Positions 18,519-27,070 of a DNA stretch of 64,000 nucleotides are shown here, in pieces. The notes beneath the pieces are model-generated. The model worked only from the letters and a program-made list of their open reading frames with translations, ran no database searches and was not told where the DNA came from. The position numbers were made by a program, and so were the translations under genes. Each line of letters begins with the position of its first letter. The stretch's first letter is position 1. This DNA is from an uncultured Prevotellaceae bacterium (GTDB lineage: Bacteria > Bacteroidota > Bacteroidia > Bacteroidales > Bacteroidaceae): contig ONMA01000001.1 in assembly GCA_900318815.1 (NCBI GenBank), positions 322,554-386,553 of the forward strand. The letters are read 5' to 3'.

Positions 18519-19046
18519 ATGAAAATGAACAAAATCCTTGCAGGAATCAGTTTCCTCCTGATGGCAGGGGCAGGAATGCCCTGTTGTGCCCAGACACAGC
18601 TCACGATGCGCGATGTGTTCCTGCAAATGCCCGACTCGCTGGTTCCCTATCTGTCGCACGACAAACGGCTTGACCTGCTGGATTATCTCGATGCCAATAT
18701 GAAGGCAGAGGTAACCAACGAACTGCAAGGCAAGACCGTACTCGAAACATTGGGTACCGATAGCCTGGTACTCCACATGAACGACAGCCATCGGTTGTCG
18801 ATGTATCTCTTCGAGTCCGATGCCCCGGTAGACAGCTCGCGTCAGGTCGTTGTCATGAGCCATGAATACCGGTTGGCAACTGGCGAGTATGAACGCACGC
18901 AACATTGCTACTCTGCCCGCTGGACGGCCCTGAAAGAACTCCCGTCGTTGTCGGTCAGCCAGTTGGCACGGCTTAAGAAAGAGGAAAGCACCCTGCTCAG
19001 ACGCGACGATGAAGTGCTGAAGCGCGAGCCTTTCAGTCACCGATGA
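18519..19046 (+). CDS. DUF3256 family exported protein
   Basis: A 175-aa protein with a signal peptide ('ILAGISFLLMAGAGMPCCAQ'). The mature part contains 'DVFLQMPDSLVPYLSHDKRL' and 'LLDYLDANMKAEVTN', which I recognise as DUF3256, a Bacteroidales family of unknown function with a periplasmic fold. It follows rsmE by 32 bp, possibly in one transcript. No catalytic motif seen. Confidence 0.78.
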   Translation: MKMNKILAGISFLLMAGAGMPCCAQTQLTMRDVFLQMPDSLVPYLSHDKRLDLLDYLDANMKAEVTNELQGKTVLETLGTDSLVLHMNDSHRLSMYLFESDAPVDSSRQVVVMSHEYRLATGEYERTQHCYSARWTALKELPSLSVSQLARLKKEESTLLRRDDEVLKREPFSHR

Positions 19047-19122
19047 TGCGTGCTGAATAGGGTCGAAACCGCCGCCAAGGCAAAAAAGTAGCATCCTTGC
19101 ATCCGCTTTTTTAGGCGATTAC

Positions 19123-19153
19123 TTGCATAGATGCCCGAAAATTAGTAACTTTG
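19123..19153 (+). promoter_or_regulatory. Bacteroidetes-type promoter for pheT
   Basis: TTG (19123-19125) and TAACTTTG (19146-19153) with a 20-nt spacer. It lies 35 bp upstream of the chosen pheT ATG and would leave the longer upstream reading frame partly untranscribed, supporting the ATG at 19189. Confidence 0.62.
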
Positions 19154-19188
19154 CGCCCAAATTCGAATTTTTAACAAAGTTTTTAGGA

Positions 19189-21663
19189 ATGAACATTTCT
19201 TATAAATGGCTAAAGGAATACGTTGATTTCGACCTGACGCCACAACAGGTGTGCGACGCTCTGACGTCAACAGGTCTTGAAGTCGACTCTTTAGAGGAAG
19301 TACAGTCCATCCGAGGTGGACTGAAAGGTCTCTATGTGGGCAAGGTACTCACATGCGAACTGCACCCCAATAGCGACCATCTGCACGTGACAACCGTTGA
19401 TTTAGGCAAGGGCGAACCCTCGCAGATTGTCTGTGGGGCTCCCAACGTGGCCGCTGGCCAGAAGGTCATTGTGGCCGACCTGGGCTGTGTTCTCTACGAC
19501 GGCGACAAGGAGTTTGTCATCAAGAAGTCAAAGCTACGCGGTGTGGAGTCCTGCGGCATGATTTGCGCCGAGGATGAAATAGGTATCGGTACGAGCCATG
19601 AAGGTATCATTGTACTGCCCGAAGAGGCTGTGGTGGGCACGCCTGCCGCTGAATACTATCAGCTGGAAAGCGACTGGCTCATTGAGATTGACATCACCGC
19701 CAACCGTGCCGACGCTCTCTCTCATTGGGGCGTGGCTCGCGACCTCTATGCCTGGCTGAAGCAAAACGGCTACGAAACCTCTCTTCACCGCCCCGCGGTC
19801 GACGGTTTCCCCGTCGACAACCACGACCTCCCCATCGATGTGGTGATTGAAAACACCGAGGCTTGCCACCGCTATGCCTGTGTGAGCGTCACCGACTGCG
19901 AGGTGAAGGAGAGTCCCGAATGGCTGAAGACGAAGCTGACCACCATCGGTCTGCGCCCTATTAATAATATTGTAGACATCACCAACTATGTGATGATGGC
20001 CTACGGACAGCCACTTCACTGCTTCGATGCTGATATGGTGAAGGGTCGCAAGATTGTGGTGAAGACGATGCCCGAGGGCACTCCCTTCATGACGCTCGAC
20101 GGTGTGGAGCACCAGCTGAGCGAGCGCGACTTGGCCATCTGCAATGCCGAGGAACCCATGTGTATTGCCGGTGTGTTTGGTGGTAAGGGTAGCGGAACCT
20201 ACGAGACCACCCGCAACGTGGTCTTGGAGAGTGCCTACTTCCATCCCACATGGATTCGCAAGTCGGCTCGCCGTCACGGTTTGTCCACCGATGCCTCGTT
20301 CCGCTTTGAACGTGGTGTTGACCCTAATGGCACCATCTACGCCCTGAAGCAGGCTGCACTACTTTGCAAGGAACTGGCGGGCGGTAAAATCTCGATGGAA
20401 GTGCGCGACGAATATCCCGTGAAGATGGACAATCCACGAGTGACACTTGAATTTGATTATGTCAACACTCTGATAGGCAAAACGATACCCGTAGAGATCA
20501 TTAAGAGCATCTGTGAGTCTCTAGAGATGAAAGTACTCGCTGAAACAGCTGAATCTTTGGAGTTGGAAGTGCCAGCCTATCGTGTCGACGTGACACGTCC
20601 TTGTGACGTGGTGGAGGACATCCTGCGCATATATGGCTATAACAACGTGGAGATTCCTACACAGCTGAAGTCTTCGCTCGTGATTAAGGGTGAGGAAGAC
20701 CGCAAGCACAAGCTGCAGAACCTGGTGAGTGAGCAGTTGGTGGGTGCCGGATTCAACGAGATTCTGAACAATTCGCTGAGCAAGACCTCTTACTATGAAA
20801 AAGACTCCCTTTCATGCGTCAGAATTATGAACCCGCTTTCGGCTGATTTAGGTGTCATGCGTCAGACATTGCTGTATGGCGGTTTGGAGAGTGTAGAGTA
20901 CAATGTGAAGCGCAAGGCTCAGAACCTCCGTTTCTTTGAGTTTGGCAACGTTTATCACAAGCAAGAGAAGGTTGCCAATGAGAATCAGGACAGCAAGAAC
21001 GCAGACTGGCTGTCGGCCAATGGCTACAGCGAGGAGAACATGCTGGGCCTCTGGGTCACGGGCAAACGTGTGGAAGGTTCATGGGCACACCCCGACGAGG
21101 ATTCTACTTACTATGAACTGAATGCCTACGTGCAGAACATCCTGACACGCATCGGCATGAAGCCGGGCATGATGGTTGCCAAGAAGTCAGCCAATCCCAA
21201 CTTCTCCGTTGCCGTTGTCCTCGAGAATCGTGGCGGCAAGAAGCTCATCGAGATGGGAATCCTCTCGAAGAAGCTCCTGAAGCAGTTCGACCTCAGCCAG
21301 CCGGTCTATTTTGCCGAGCTTAACTGGACTCAACTGATGAAGGCCACGCGCAAGAACGAGGTTCTCTATACCGAGATTCCCAAGCATCCTGCCGTGAGCC
21401 GCGACCTTGCCTTGCTCGTTGACAACAGCGTCGAGTTTGCCCAGATTGAGCAGATTGCACGTCAGGCAGAAAAGAAGTTGCTCAGGCGAGTGGAACTCTT
21501 CGATGTCTACGAGGGCGAGAAATTGCCCGCAGGAAAGAAGAGCTATGCCGTGAACTTCATCTTGCAGGACACGGAGAAGACGATGAACGACAAGCAGATT
21601 GACGCTATCATGCAGAAACTGATTGCCAGTCTGAAGAAGCAACTCAACGCGGAGCTGCGCTGA
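19189..21663 (+). CDS. pheT: Phenylalanyl-tRNA synthetase beta subunit
   Basis: An 824-aa protein from ATG 19189 (MNISYKWLKEYVDF, the conserved start). The domains expected for PheT are present: an N-terminal EMAP/tRNA-binding fold ('VLTCELHPNSDHLHVTTVDL'), B3/B4 editing region, B5 domain, catalytic-like core with 'FFEFGNVYHK', and a C-terminal ferredoxin-like anticodon-binding domain ('YTEIPKHPAVSRDLALLVD'). It forms an alpha2-beta2 enzyme with PheS, whose gene is not in this window. The yebC-like gene follows 29 bp downstream. Confidence 0.96.
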   Translation: MNISYKWLKEYVDFDLTPQQVCDALTSTGLEVDSLEEVQSIRGGLKGLYVGKVLTCELHPNSDHLHVTTVDLGKGEPSQIVCGAPNVAAGQKVIVADLGCVLYDGDKEFVIKKSKLRGVESCGMICAEDEIGIGTSHEGIIVLPEEAVVGTPAAEYYQLESDWLIEIDITANRADALSHWGVARDLYAWLKQNGYETSLHRPAVDGFPVDNHDLPIDVVIENTEACHRYACVSVTDCEVKESPEWLKTKLTTIGLRPINNIVDITNYVMMAYGQPLHCFDADMVKGRKIVVKTMPEGTPFMTLDGVEHQLSERDLAICNAEEPMCIAGVFGGKGSGTYETTRNVVLESAYFHPTWIRKSARRHGLSTDASFRFERGVDPNGTIYALKQAALLCKELAGGKISMEVRDEYPVKMDNPRVTLEFDYVNTLIGKTIPVEIIKSICESLEMKVLAETAESLELEVPAYRVDVTRPCDVVEDILRIYGYNNVEIPTQLKSSLVIKGEEDRKHKLQNLVSEQLVGAGFNEILNNSLSKTSYYEKDSLSCVRIMNPLSADLGVMRQTLLYGGLESVEYNVKRKAQNLRFFEFGNVYHKQEKVANENQDSKNADWLSANGYSEENMLGLWVTGKRVEGSWAHPDEDSTYYELNAYVQNILTRIGMKPGMMVAKKSANPNFSVAVVLENRGGKKLIEMGILSKKLLKQFDLSQPVYFAELNWTQLMKATRKNEVLYTEIPKHPAVSRDLALLVDNSVEFAQIEQIARQAEKKLLRRVELFDVYEGEKLPAGKKSYAVNFILQDTEKTMNDKQIDAIMQKLIASLKKQLNAELR

Positions 21664-21692
21664 TAAAGAATCAATAATTAACAAAAATATTT

Positions 21693-22421
21693 ATGGGAAG
21701 AGCATTTGAATATCGTAAAGCTACAAAGCTGAAGAGATGGGGCCACATGGCCAAGACATTTACGAAAATCGGCAAGCAGATTGCTATTGCCGTGAAGGCC
21801 GGCGGCCCGGAGCCTGACATGAACCCGGCCCTGCGTGCCTGCATTGCCAACGCCAAGCGTGAGAACATGCCGAAGGACAACATCGAGCGTGCCATCAAGA
21901 ACGCTATGGGCAAGGATCATGCCGACTATAAGGAAGTGAACTACGAGGGCTATGGTCCCCACGGCGTGGCTATTTTCGTGGAGACGCTGACCGACAACAC
22001 CACCCGCACCGTGGGCGACGTGCGCTCGGTGTTCAACAAATTCAATGGAAACCTGGGCACTCAGGGCTCGCTCTCGTTCCTCTTCGACCACAAGGCCGTG
22101 TTTACTTTCAAGAAGAAGGACGGTCTGGATATGGACGAGATGATTCTCGACCTGATTGACTACGGTGTGGAGGATGAGTTCGACGAGGATGAGGAAGAGG
22201 GCAGCATCACTATCTATGGCGACCCCTCGTCGTTCAGTGCCATACAGAAGCATCTGGAAGAAAACGGCTTCGAGGTGACTGGTGCTGAGTTTACGCGCAT
22301 ACCCAACGACCTGAAGGACGTGACTCCCGAACAGCGCGAGGCCATTGACAAGATGGTGGAGAGACTGGAAGACTTCGATGACGTGCAGACGGTCTATACC
22401 AATATGAAGCCCGAAGAGTAA
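21693..22421 (+). CDS. YebC/PmpR-family protein
   Basis: A 242-aa protein matching the YebC/TACO1 family throughout ('GRAFEYRKATKLKRWGHMAK', 'ENMPKDNIERAIKNAMG', 'NFEVTGAEF'-like C-terminus). Members have been described as transcription regulators and, more recently, as factors that help ribosomes through difficult sequences. The N-terminal 'KRWGHMAKTF' differs slightly from the common 'AGHSKWANI' start, as seen in the Bacteroidetes branch. Confidence 0.9.
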   Translation: MGRAFEYRKATKLKRWGHMAKTFTKIGKQIAIAVKAGGPEPDMNPALRACIANAKRENMPKDNIERAIKNAMGKDHADYKEVNYEGYGPHGVAIFVETLTDNTTRTVGDVRSVFNKFNGNLGTQGSLSFLFDHKAVFTFKKKDGLDMDEMILDLIDYGVEDEFDEDEEEGSITIYGDPSSFSAIQKHLEENGFEVTGAEFTRIPNDLKDVTPEQREAIDKMVERLEDFDDVQTVYTNMKPEE

Positions 22422-22433
22422 ATTCGTACTGCG

Positions 22434-22640
22434 ATTGAAAGACGCTGAAAGCGTCACCTCTCAATAGCCGTAGTGTCCGAAGGACCTACGGATAACGGAA
22501 AAGATAGAAAAGCACGCTGAAAGCGTGCCCCAACAGTGCAATGGGCGACCCCTTTAGGGTCGATGTACCTTCTCACGTTCTATCCGCAGGTCGTACCGAC
22601 CCACGGCTATTGAGAGGAGACGCTTTCAGCGTCTTTCAAT
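22434..22640 (+). repeat. Nested palindromic element, MITE- or REP-like
   Basis: Two 38-nt arms, 22434-22471 and 22603-22640, are reverse complements with one mismatch. Each arm itself starts with a smaller hairpin (GACGCTGAAAGCGTC at 22441-22455). The interior holds further hairpins: GCACGCTGAAAGCGTGC (22512-22528), CGACCCCTTTAGGGTCG (22546-22562) and one around GTCCGAAGGAC. No reading frame of note. It fills the whole gap between yebC and the TSCPD gene. Confidence 0.8.
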
Positions 22641-22689
22641 CATCAGCACGGATCTATTTCCAAAGATAATCGTTTAATACGTATTGATA

Positions 22690-22962
22690 ATGACAAAGCA
22701 TATACAGTATCAGACGCAGGGCACGTGCTCCCAGCTCATTGACGTGACTGCCGACGAGAACAACATCATTCAGCAGGTATTCTTCCTTGGCGGCTGCAAC
22801 GGCAATCTTCAGGGCATCAGCCAGTTGGTGCGTGGACAGCACATCGACGATGTCATCAAGCGCCTTGATGGCATCCGTTGTGGCATGAAGCGTACCAGTT
22901 GCCCCGATCAACTATGTCGCGCACTTGAACAGCTGAAAAACGCTCCCATTGAGAGCAACTGA
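22690..22962 (+). CDS. TSCPD-domain protein (TIGR03905-type)
   Basis: A 90-aa protein starting at ATG 22690 (MTKHIQYQTQGTCSQ). It carries the small TSCPD fold: conserved N-terminal strand 'TQGTCSQLIDVTADENNII', 'FFLGGCNGNLQGI' and the terminal signature 'CGMKRTSCPDQLCRAL'. The domain also ends class II ribonucleotide reductases; the stand-alone form is widespread in Firmicutes and Bacteroidetes without a proven role. Cysteines at both ends could bind metal. Confidence 0.88.
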   Translation: MTKHIQYQTQGTCSQLIDVTADENNIIQQVFFLGGCNGNLQGISQLVRGQHIDDVIKRLDGIRCGMKRTSCPDQLCRALEQLKNAPIESN

Positions 22963-23003
22963 ACTGATTTGGCTCATACCGTCATGAGCCGACTGATAGG
23001 ACG

Positions 23004-23396
23004 CTATTGATAGTCTTTCTCCGTAAATAGCGTCTCGAAGAGAATCTTCCCCGGGTTTTTCTGTGACCGGTAGACATAGCGGAAACAATAGCCTTCGTCC
23101 ATGTAGGCGCGGGCCGAGGTCATGTTCTTGATACCCTCTAATAATTCCTGACGCATGGCTTCGGGCCTCATTACCTCCTCATTGTCCAGTCCGTTCTTCA
23201 TCGTGTAGTGATAGCCGAAGGTGTGCGTCGACTTGTCGAACGTCATGCTGTCCATGTCGAGCATGTCGCTCATCACCTGCGGACAGTTCTTTTTCGTGTA
23301 AGTAGCGGCCTCCTTGGCAGCCCTTTCCTCAAGGCTCTCCTGGCATGAAGAGAGGCACAGCATTGCTGTAGATAATAAGATGATAAACTTTCTCAT
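23004..23396 (-). CDS. Small lipoprotein of unknown function
   Basis: A 130-aa protein with a clear lipoprotein signal (MRKFIILLSTAMLCLSSC, lipobox LSSC, Cys18). The mature part is charged, with 'KKNCPQVMSDMLDMDSMTFD' and 'MDEGYCFRYVYRSQKNPGKI'. I do not recognise a family. It is transcribed convergently with the TSCPD gene (41 bp apart). A TAAATTTG element on the minus strand at 23468-23475 could be its promoter. Confidence 0.7.
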   Translation of the reverse strand: MRKFIILLSTAMLCLSSCQESLEERAAKEAATYTKKNCPQVMSDMLDMDSMTFDKSTHTFGYHYTMKNGLDNEEVMRPEAMRQELLEGIKNMTSARAYMDEGYCFRYVYRSQKNPGKILFETLFTEKDYQ

Positions 23397-23507
23397 GTGC
23401 GTTGTTTTATAATCCTTAAATACTTAAACAATGTTCATTTTTATTAAAAGCGAACATTTTTGGGCCGCAAATTTAGTGAATTCTGATTAAATCTAAGATT
23501 TTATTAC

Positions 23508-23515
23508 TAATTTTG
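23508..23515 (+). promoter_or_regulatory. -7 element for the SGNH hydrolase gene
   Basis: TAATTTTG matches TAnnTTTG, 32 bp before the ATG at 23548. The expected TTTG 20 nt upstream is only weakly present (CTG). The gap 23397-23547 holds divergent promoters and no gene. Confidence 0.4.
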
Positions 23516-23547
23516 TGGCAGAATTTGAGAATAATTAGTATTTCTAT

Positions 23548-24699
23548 ATGATGACAGACAAGAACAAATGGGTGGCCTGCTGGGGAAGTGCCACCTCAAT
23601 CACCAACCGTCGCGAGGCCACCTACGCCAAAGACCTCACGTTGCGCTATCCCATCAGGATGCCGTTCAGCGGCAGCAAGTTGCGTTTCCGCTTCTCCAAC
23701 CTCACGGGAACCGAGTCCGTCACACTCTCCAAGGTCTTTGTTGGCCACACACCCATCACCTTCGGCGGCTCAACGAGTGTAAGCCTCCAGCCAGGTACGG
23801 AGACCGAGAGCGACGCCATCGGCTATGTTGTGCATCGTGGCGACACGATAGAAGTGAGTTTCTATCTGGCCGGTTTCACACAGATGAACAGCGGTACGCT
23901 CGTTACAGGTCCGCTCTCCAAGGGGTTCTATGCCTACGGAGACTATGCCGAGGCCGACGAACTGCCCCTCGACCTGACCCGCCACACCAACTGGTTCTAC
24001 TTTCTCAATACTATTGATGTGCTTACATCGGTCGACAATCATGCCATCGTGTGCTATGGCGACTCCATCACGGCACAGTCGTGGCCCGACTATATGGCTC
24101 AGATAGCATTTGGCTCCCACGTCGCCATTATCCGTCGTGCCGTCAGCGGCACGCGCATCCTGCGGCAGTACGACTGCATCACCTATCAGGCTTACGGTCT
24201 GAAGGGAGCCACTCGCTTTCCCATCGAGATGAACGTGGCAGGTGCTACAGATGTCATCATCCAGCACGGCATCAACGACATCATCCACCCTGTAGGTGCC
24301 GATGTCAATCCTTTCCGGCCTTGGAGCGATCTGCCTACAGTAGAGGAACTGGAGCAAGGTGTCGAGAATATTTACGTAAAGCCCGCCAAGGCGATGGGGC
24401 TGAAAGTGTGGAGTGGCACCTTGTTGCCAATCTTTGGCTGGCGCACCTACAACGAAGAGCGCGACACCATGCGGCAGGCATTTAATCAGTGGTTGCGCAC
24501 ATCACCCGTCTTCGACGGTTGTATAGATTTTGATGCGGCTGTGCGTAGCACCACCAACCCCAAGGCTTTTGCCGACGGCTTTGACAGCGGCGACCACTTG
24601 CACCCCAGTGAGCGTGCCTACGAGGCAATGGCGCAGGCGGCTGCCCACAAACTGATTCGTCATATTCCACGATATGACCATGAGGAATATTTGGGATAG
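23548..24699 (+). CDS. SGNH/GDSL-family hydrolase, two-domain
   Basis: A 383-aa protein. Residues 1-150 look like a beta-sandwich accessory domain ('RYPIRMPFSGSKLRFRFSN'). The SGNH core follows: GDS block (GDSIT, nucleophile Ser173), a 'HGINDII' block with the conserved Asn, and the Asp-His pair 'DHLHP' (D349, H352). The enzyme is probably an esterase acting on acylated sugars, similar in layout to carbohydrate esterases. No signal peptide is visible from this start, so it may be cytoplasmic or use an unseen upstream start. Substrate unknown. Confidence 0.8.
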   Translation: MMTDKNKWVACWGSATSITNRREATYAKDLTLRYPIRMPFSGSKLRFRFSNLTGTESVTLSKVFVGHTPITFGGSTSVSLQPGTETESDAIGYVVHRGDTIEVSFYLAGFTQMNSGTLVTGPLSKGFYAYGDYAEADELPLDLTRHTNWFYFLNTIDVLTSVDNHAIVCYGDSITAQSWPDYMAQIAFGSHVAIIRRAVSGTRILRQYDCITYQAYGLKGATRFPIEMNVAGATDVIIQHGINDIIHPVGADVNPFRPWSDLPTVEELEQGVENIYVKPAKAMGLKVWSGTLLPIFGWRTYNEERDTMRQAFNQWLRTSPVFDGCIDFDAAVRSTTNPKAFADGFDSGDHLHPSERAYEAMAQAAAHKLIRHIPRYDHEEYLG

Positions 24700-24727
24700 C
24701 TACAATTACTAAAATAAGAACATCATT

Positions 24728-25111
24728 ATGAAGAAGATTATTACCTGTTTACTGGCAACATTAGGAATAGCATCAGCTTGCGGCCAGGACAACTTTGAGA
24801 ACACCGATGTTCAGGGTTTTTCCGAACTCGTTGCAGATTCAAGCGTCGTTGTAGTTGACGTGCGCACGGTTGCTGAGTTTACTGAAGGTCACATCGAGCG
24901 GGCAATCCTCATTGACCAGGGACAGAGTGACTTTGTAGAGAAAGCAAAGGCCACACTCCCCATCGAGAAGAGGATAGCCGTCTATTGCAGAAGTGGGCGC
25001 CGGTCAGCCAATGCCGCTGGGAAACTGGCCGATGTCGGCTACAAGTGCGTGAACCTCAAAGGAGGTATCGTCGCTTGGAAAGATGCGGGGATGCCTGTGA
25101 CAAAAGAATGA
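24728..25111 (+). CDS. Exported rhodanese-like protein
   Basis: A 127-aa protein with a signal that could be a lipoprotein type ('LLATLGIASACGQ', possible lipid-modified Cys18). A single rhodanese domain follows: 'SVVVVDVRTVAEFTEGHIE', catalytic loop CRSGRRS with Cys87, and 'GYKCVNLKGGIVAWKDAGMP'. Rhodaneses move sulfur or act in redox sensing. Export places it in the periplasm or envelope. It follows the SGNH gene by 28 bp. Confidence 0.85.
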   Translation: MKKIITCLLATLGIASACGQDNFENTDVQGFSELVADSSVVVVDVRTVAEFTEGHIERAILIDQGQSDFVEKAKATLPIEKRIAVYCRSGRRSANAAGKLADVGYKCVNLKGGIVAWKDAGMPVTKE

Positions 25112-25306
25112 CAACGATGCAGAGCAGAGGATGCGTAGGCATGAATTCTACCTCCGTAATAGTTTCCGAGACACTAACCTTTACAGGAACTCGAAGCTCT
25201 CTACAACGATATGGCCATCAAGAACTATCTGCATATTTGACTCCTATCCCTTTATGCATATTCTGCCAGAAGTTGATATGCTTCTGACATCATATCTTGA
25301 TGAAAC
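25112..25306 (+). other. Gap with no supported gene; possible coding remnant
   Basis: Short overlapping frames are open here but none is convincing. A fragment reading 'LQELEALYNDMAIKNYLHI' then stop (ending near 25240) looks protein-like but is closed by a stop just upstream. It may be the tail of a decayed gene. Confidence 0.3.
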
Positions 25307-25900
25307 TCATTTCCGCTCGGCTTTGCCGCTTGGCTTGTCCAAGAATTGCTTGCCGTCAGAGAAAGCCTTGCCCACCGTCTTTCCTAACTGAATGTAAGTG
25401 TGGTGTACAGGGTCGAAGGTGATAAGCTCCATCTGGGCTACATCGGGTTTGCCATCTTCTGCCAGATACTTTTCATCACAGAGGATATTGACGATTTCGG
25501 CAACGAGATAATAGCCAGTTTCGCTCTCGTCAATCTTCTGCTTAACTCGACATTCAAGCGTCATCGGGAACTCTTTGAACACGGGGGCATTGACATTCGG
25601 AGCCTTCTCGATAGTCCACCCTGTCTTTTCCATCTTGTCAGGTGTGCTCCTGCCGCTAACGATACCCACATAGTCAGAAGCTATCATGGTGTCAGCAGTC
25701 GCAAATGCAACTGTAAATTCAGGGTTCACGGCCAGATTGTCCGTCGTCTGATGAGCGCCGAGCGAGATAATGATTTCGTGCATATCCCATTGGCCACCCC
25801 AGGCAGCGTTCATTGCATTGGCCTTACCGTTCTTGTCGTATGTGCCGATAATCAGCACGGGTTGTGGCAGCAGCCACGCAGTTGATTTAAAACTCTTCAT
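25307..25900 (-). CDS. Flavin reductase-like (FMN-binding split-barrel) protein
   Basis: A 197-aa protein from ATG 25900 (MKSFKSTAWLLPQPVLIIG); two further in-frame ATGs lie at 25906 and 25921. It matches the flavin reductase-like/FMN-binding split-barrel family common in Bacteroidetes: 'PQPVLIIGTYDKNGKANAMN', 'AWGGQWDMHEIIISLG', and 'EFPMTLECRVKQKIDE'. Such proteins bind FMN and reduce flavins or oxygen-sensitive substrates; the partner is unknown. A -7 element lies 51 bp upstream of the ATG. Confidence 0.87.
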   Translation of the reverse strand: MKSFKSTAWLLPQPVLIIGTYDKNGKANAMNAAWGGQWDMHEIIISLGAHQTTDNLAVNPEFTVAFATADTMIASDYVGIVSGRSTPDKMEKTGWTIEKAPNVNAPVFKEFPMTLECRVKQKIDESETGYYLVAEIVNILCDEKYLAEDGKPDVAQMELITFDPVHHTYIQLGKTVGKAFSDGKQFLDKPSGKAERK

Positions 25901-25950
25901 AATCATTGTCCTTGCTTGCATAACTTTCGATGATTTTGTCTTTCACGCTG

Positions 25951-25958
25951 CAAAGGTA
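25951..25958 (-). promoter_or_regulatory. -7 element for the flavin reductase gene
   Basis: TACCTTTG on the minus strand matches TAnnTTTG. No clear -33 element at 20 nt. Confidence 0.45.
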
Positions 25959-26495
25959 ACACTTTTTCCCGAAACGAAGAAGCAGCTAAAGCAAAAAAAA
26001 TGCTTGCATTTGTTTTGCCGAGTCGCGACTGAGTTCTTCGACGAGCGAAGCGACTAATTGCACCCTTTTGGAGGGTGACAAGGATGACAGGCTAACAGAG
26101 GAAGTAAGCCAGACGTGGCTCAATTCTCGAGAGAATTGAGCAGCAAGTATGCTGTTTGGCAAAGGTAAAGATGTTCTTTACGCCTCAATTCTCTCGAGAA
26201 TTCAAGTGCAAACAGGCTTGATTATTACAGAAATCACGATGAATGTCGCAAGAAATGACAAAGGTGCTGACGAATCAGCCCACGCCGTGCTATGCGATAG
26301 CAAGGTGAGCGTGATTCCTGTCACCCTTCTGTCACCCTTGTCACCCTCAAAAAAGGGTGCAAATGCCCTGTTTATCAGCATTCTGTCACCCTGTCACCCT
26401 TTTTTGAAAAAATCCTAGTATATAATCGTTAGGGAATGTCTTTGTCAGGACAAGAAGGCAGGAAGTTATTATTCTGTTTGATGGGGTAAAAAACA
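25959..26495 (+). other. Gene-poor stretch with decayed sequence
   Basis: The 537 bases between the flavin reductase promoter and the ssrA terminator contain no convincing gene. A frame at 26149-26418 (89 codons) is open, but it crosses repetitive GTCACCCTT-like tracts (26318-26403) and has no recognisable domain. Related tracts occur at 26063-26085. The stretch resembles a decayed gene plus repeats. Confidence 0.5.
26119..26205 (+). repeat. Pair of hairpins in inverted orientation
   Basis: A 22-nt hairpin (stem CTCAATTCTC / GAGAATTGAG) at 26119-26140 recurs in reverse-complement orientation at 26184-26205 with small differences. The two could fold separately or with each other; 43 bp lie between them. 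Confidence 0.6.
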
Positions 26496-26521
26496 GAACC
26501 CGCTGAAAAATCAACGGGTTC
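26496..26521 (-). terminator. Terminator of ssrA
   Basis: GAACCCG (26496-26502) and CGGGTTC (26515-26521) form a 7-bp stem with a 12-nt loop. On the minus strand it is followed by a T-rich run (complement of the A tract near 26487), and on the plus strand by TTTT. It ends the tmRNA gene and may work both ways. Confidence 0.65.
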
Positions 26522-26534
26522 TTTTATTGGTTTG

Positions 26535-26931
26535 TGGAGCTGGAGGGAGTCGAACCCTCGTCCGCACAAGGAAACCATACGCTTTCTACACGCTTATTTC
26601 AGCCTTCGTTTTCGTGCTGCGGCAAGACCTGAACCACCAACCGCAACCTTATCTCCTAAGATTTCATCGCATCATCGGAGCCTGACACGACTATTTCCGA
26701 TTTAACCTGCGCCGCTTGATCCTCAGATTCGGAACCACATCCTTGGAGCGACGTCTCGTTCTGTCACCTTGTGACGGAATTAAGCCAGTAATCTACTATG
26801 CTTCGATTAGGCAGCGAGAGCATACTCGTTGTTGCCAATTAATTTTTCGACCGAAGTGATTATGGAGCCTACAGTCTCCGCTCCGCGTGCTTACGTACCA
26901 TTTCATCTCGCCGTCAAATCCAGTCAACCCC
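26535..26931 (-). ncRNA. ssrA: Transfer-messenger RNA
   Basis: Read on the minus strand, the 5' end GGGGTTGACTGGATTTGAC and the 3' end GGTTCGACTCCCTCCAGCTCC give the tRNA-like half of tmRNA; the 5' GGGGUUG pairs with CAGCUCC in the acceptor stem. The internal tag frame at 26807-26836 reads GNNEYALAA and stop, fitting the ALAA-ending proteolysis tags of Bacteroidetes. A CCA end does not appear to be encoded (the genome reads CAA). It rescues stalled ribosomes with SmpB. A TAATTTTG -7 element lies at 26960-26967. No tRNA gene is present at this spot. Confidence 0.95.
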
Positions 26932-26959
26932 AGAAGAGCGCTCTAATGGTAACGCGCTG

Positions 26960-26967
26960 CAAAATTA
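26960..26967 (-). promoter_or_regulatory. -7 element upstream of ssrA
   Basis: TAATTTTG on the minus strand, 29 bp before the tmRNA 5' end. The spacing suggests some 5' processing of the transcript, normal for tmRNA. No good -33 match. Confidence 0.45.
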
Positions 26968-27070
26968 GTCATTTTTTTTGAACTACACACATTTTTTATG
27001 AAAAAAAACGTTGTGCAGGCAATAAAATCCGCGTAGAAGGGTTATTTTATATATCATTTAGCATATTTTC

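Noticed and set aside
19123-19188. A longer pheT start with 22 extra residues
   Set aside because: The extra residues are not PheT-like, and the promoter -7 element (19146-19153) lies inside them.
26149-26418. An 89-aa gene before ssrA
   Set aside because: It crosses repeated GTCACCC tracts, has no recognised domain and no convincing start signal.
26521-26570. A tRNA gene on the minus strand
   Set aside because: The TTCGA-type T-arm and acceptor end belong to the tRNA-like half of tmRNA; the matching 5' half is about 350 bases away, as in ssrA, and no anticodon arm is present between.
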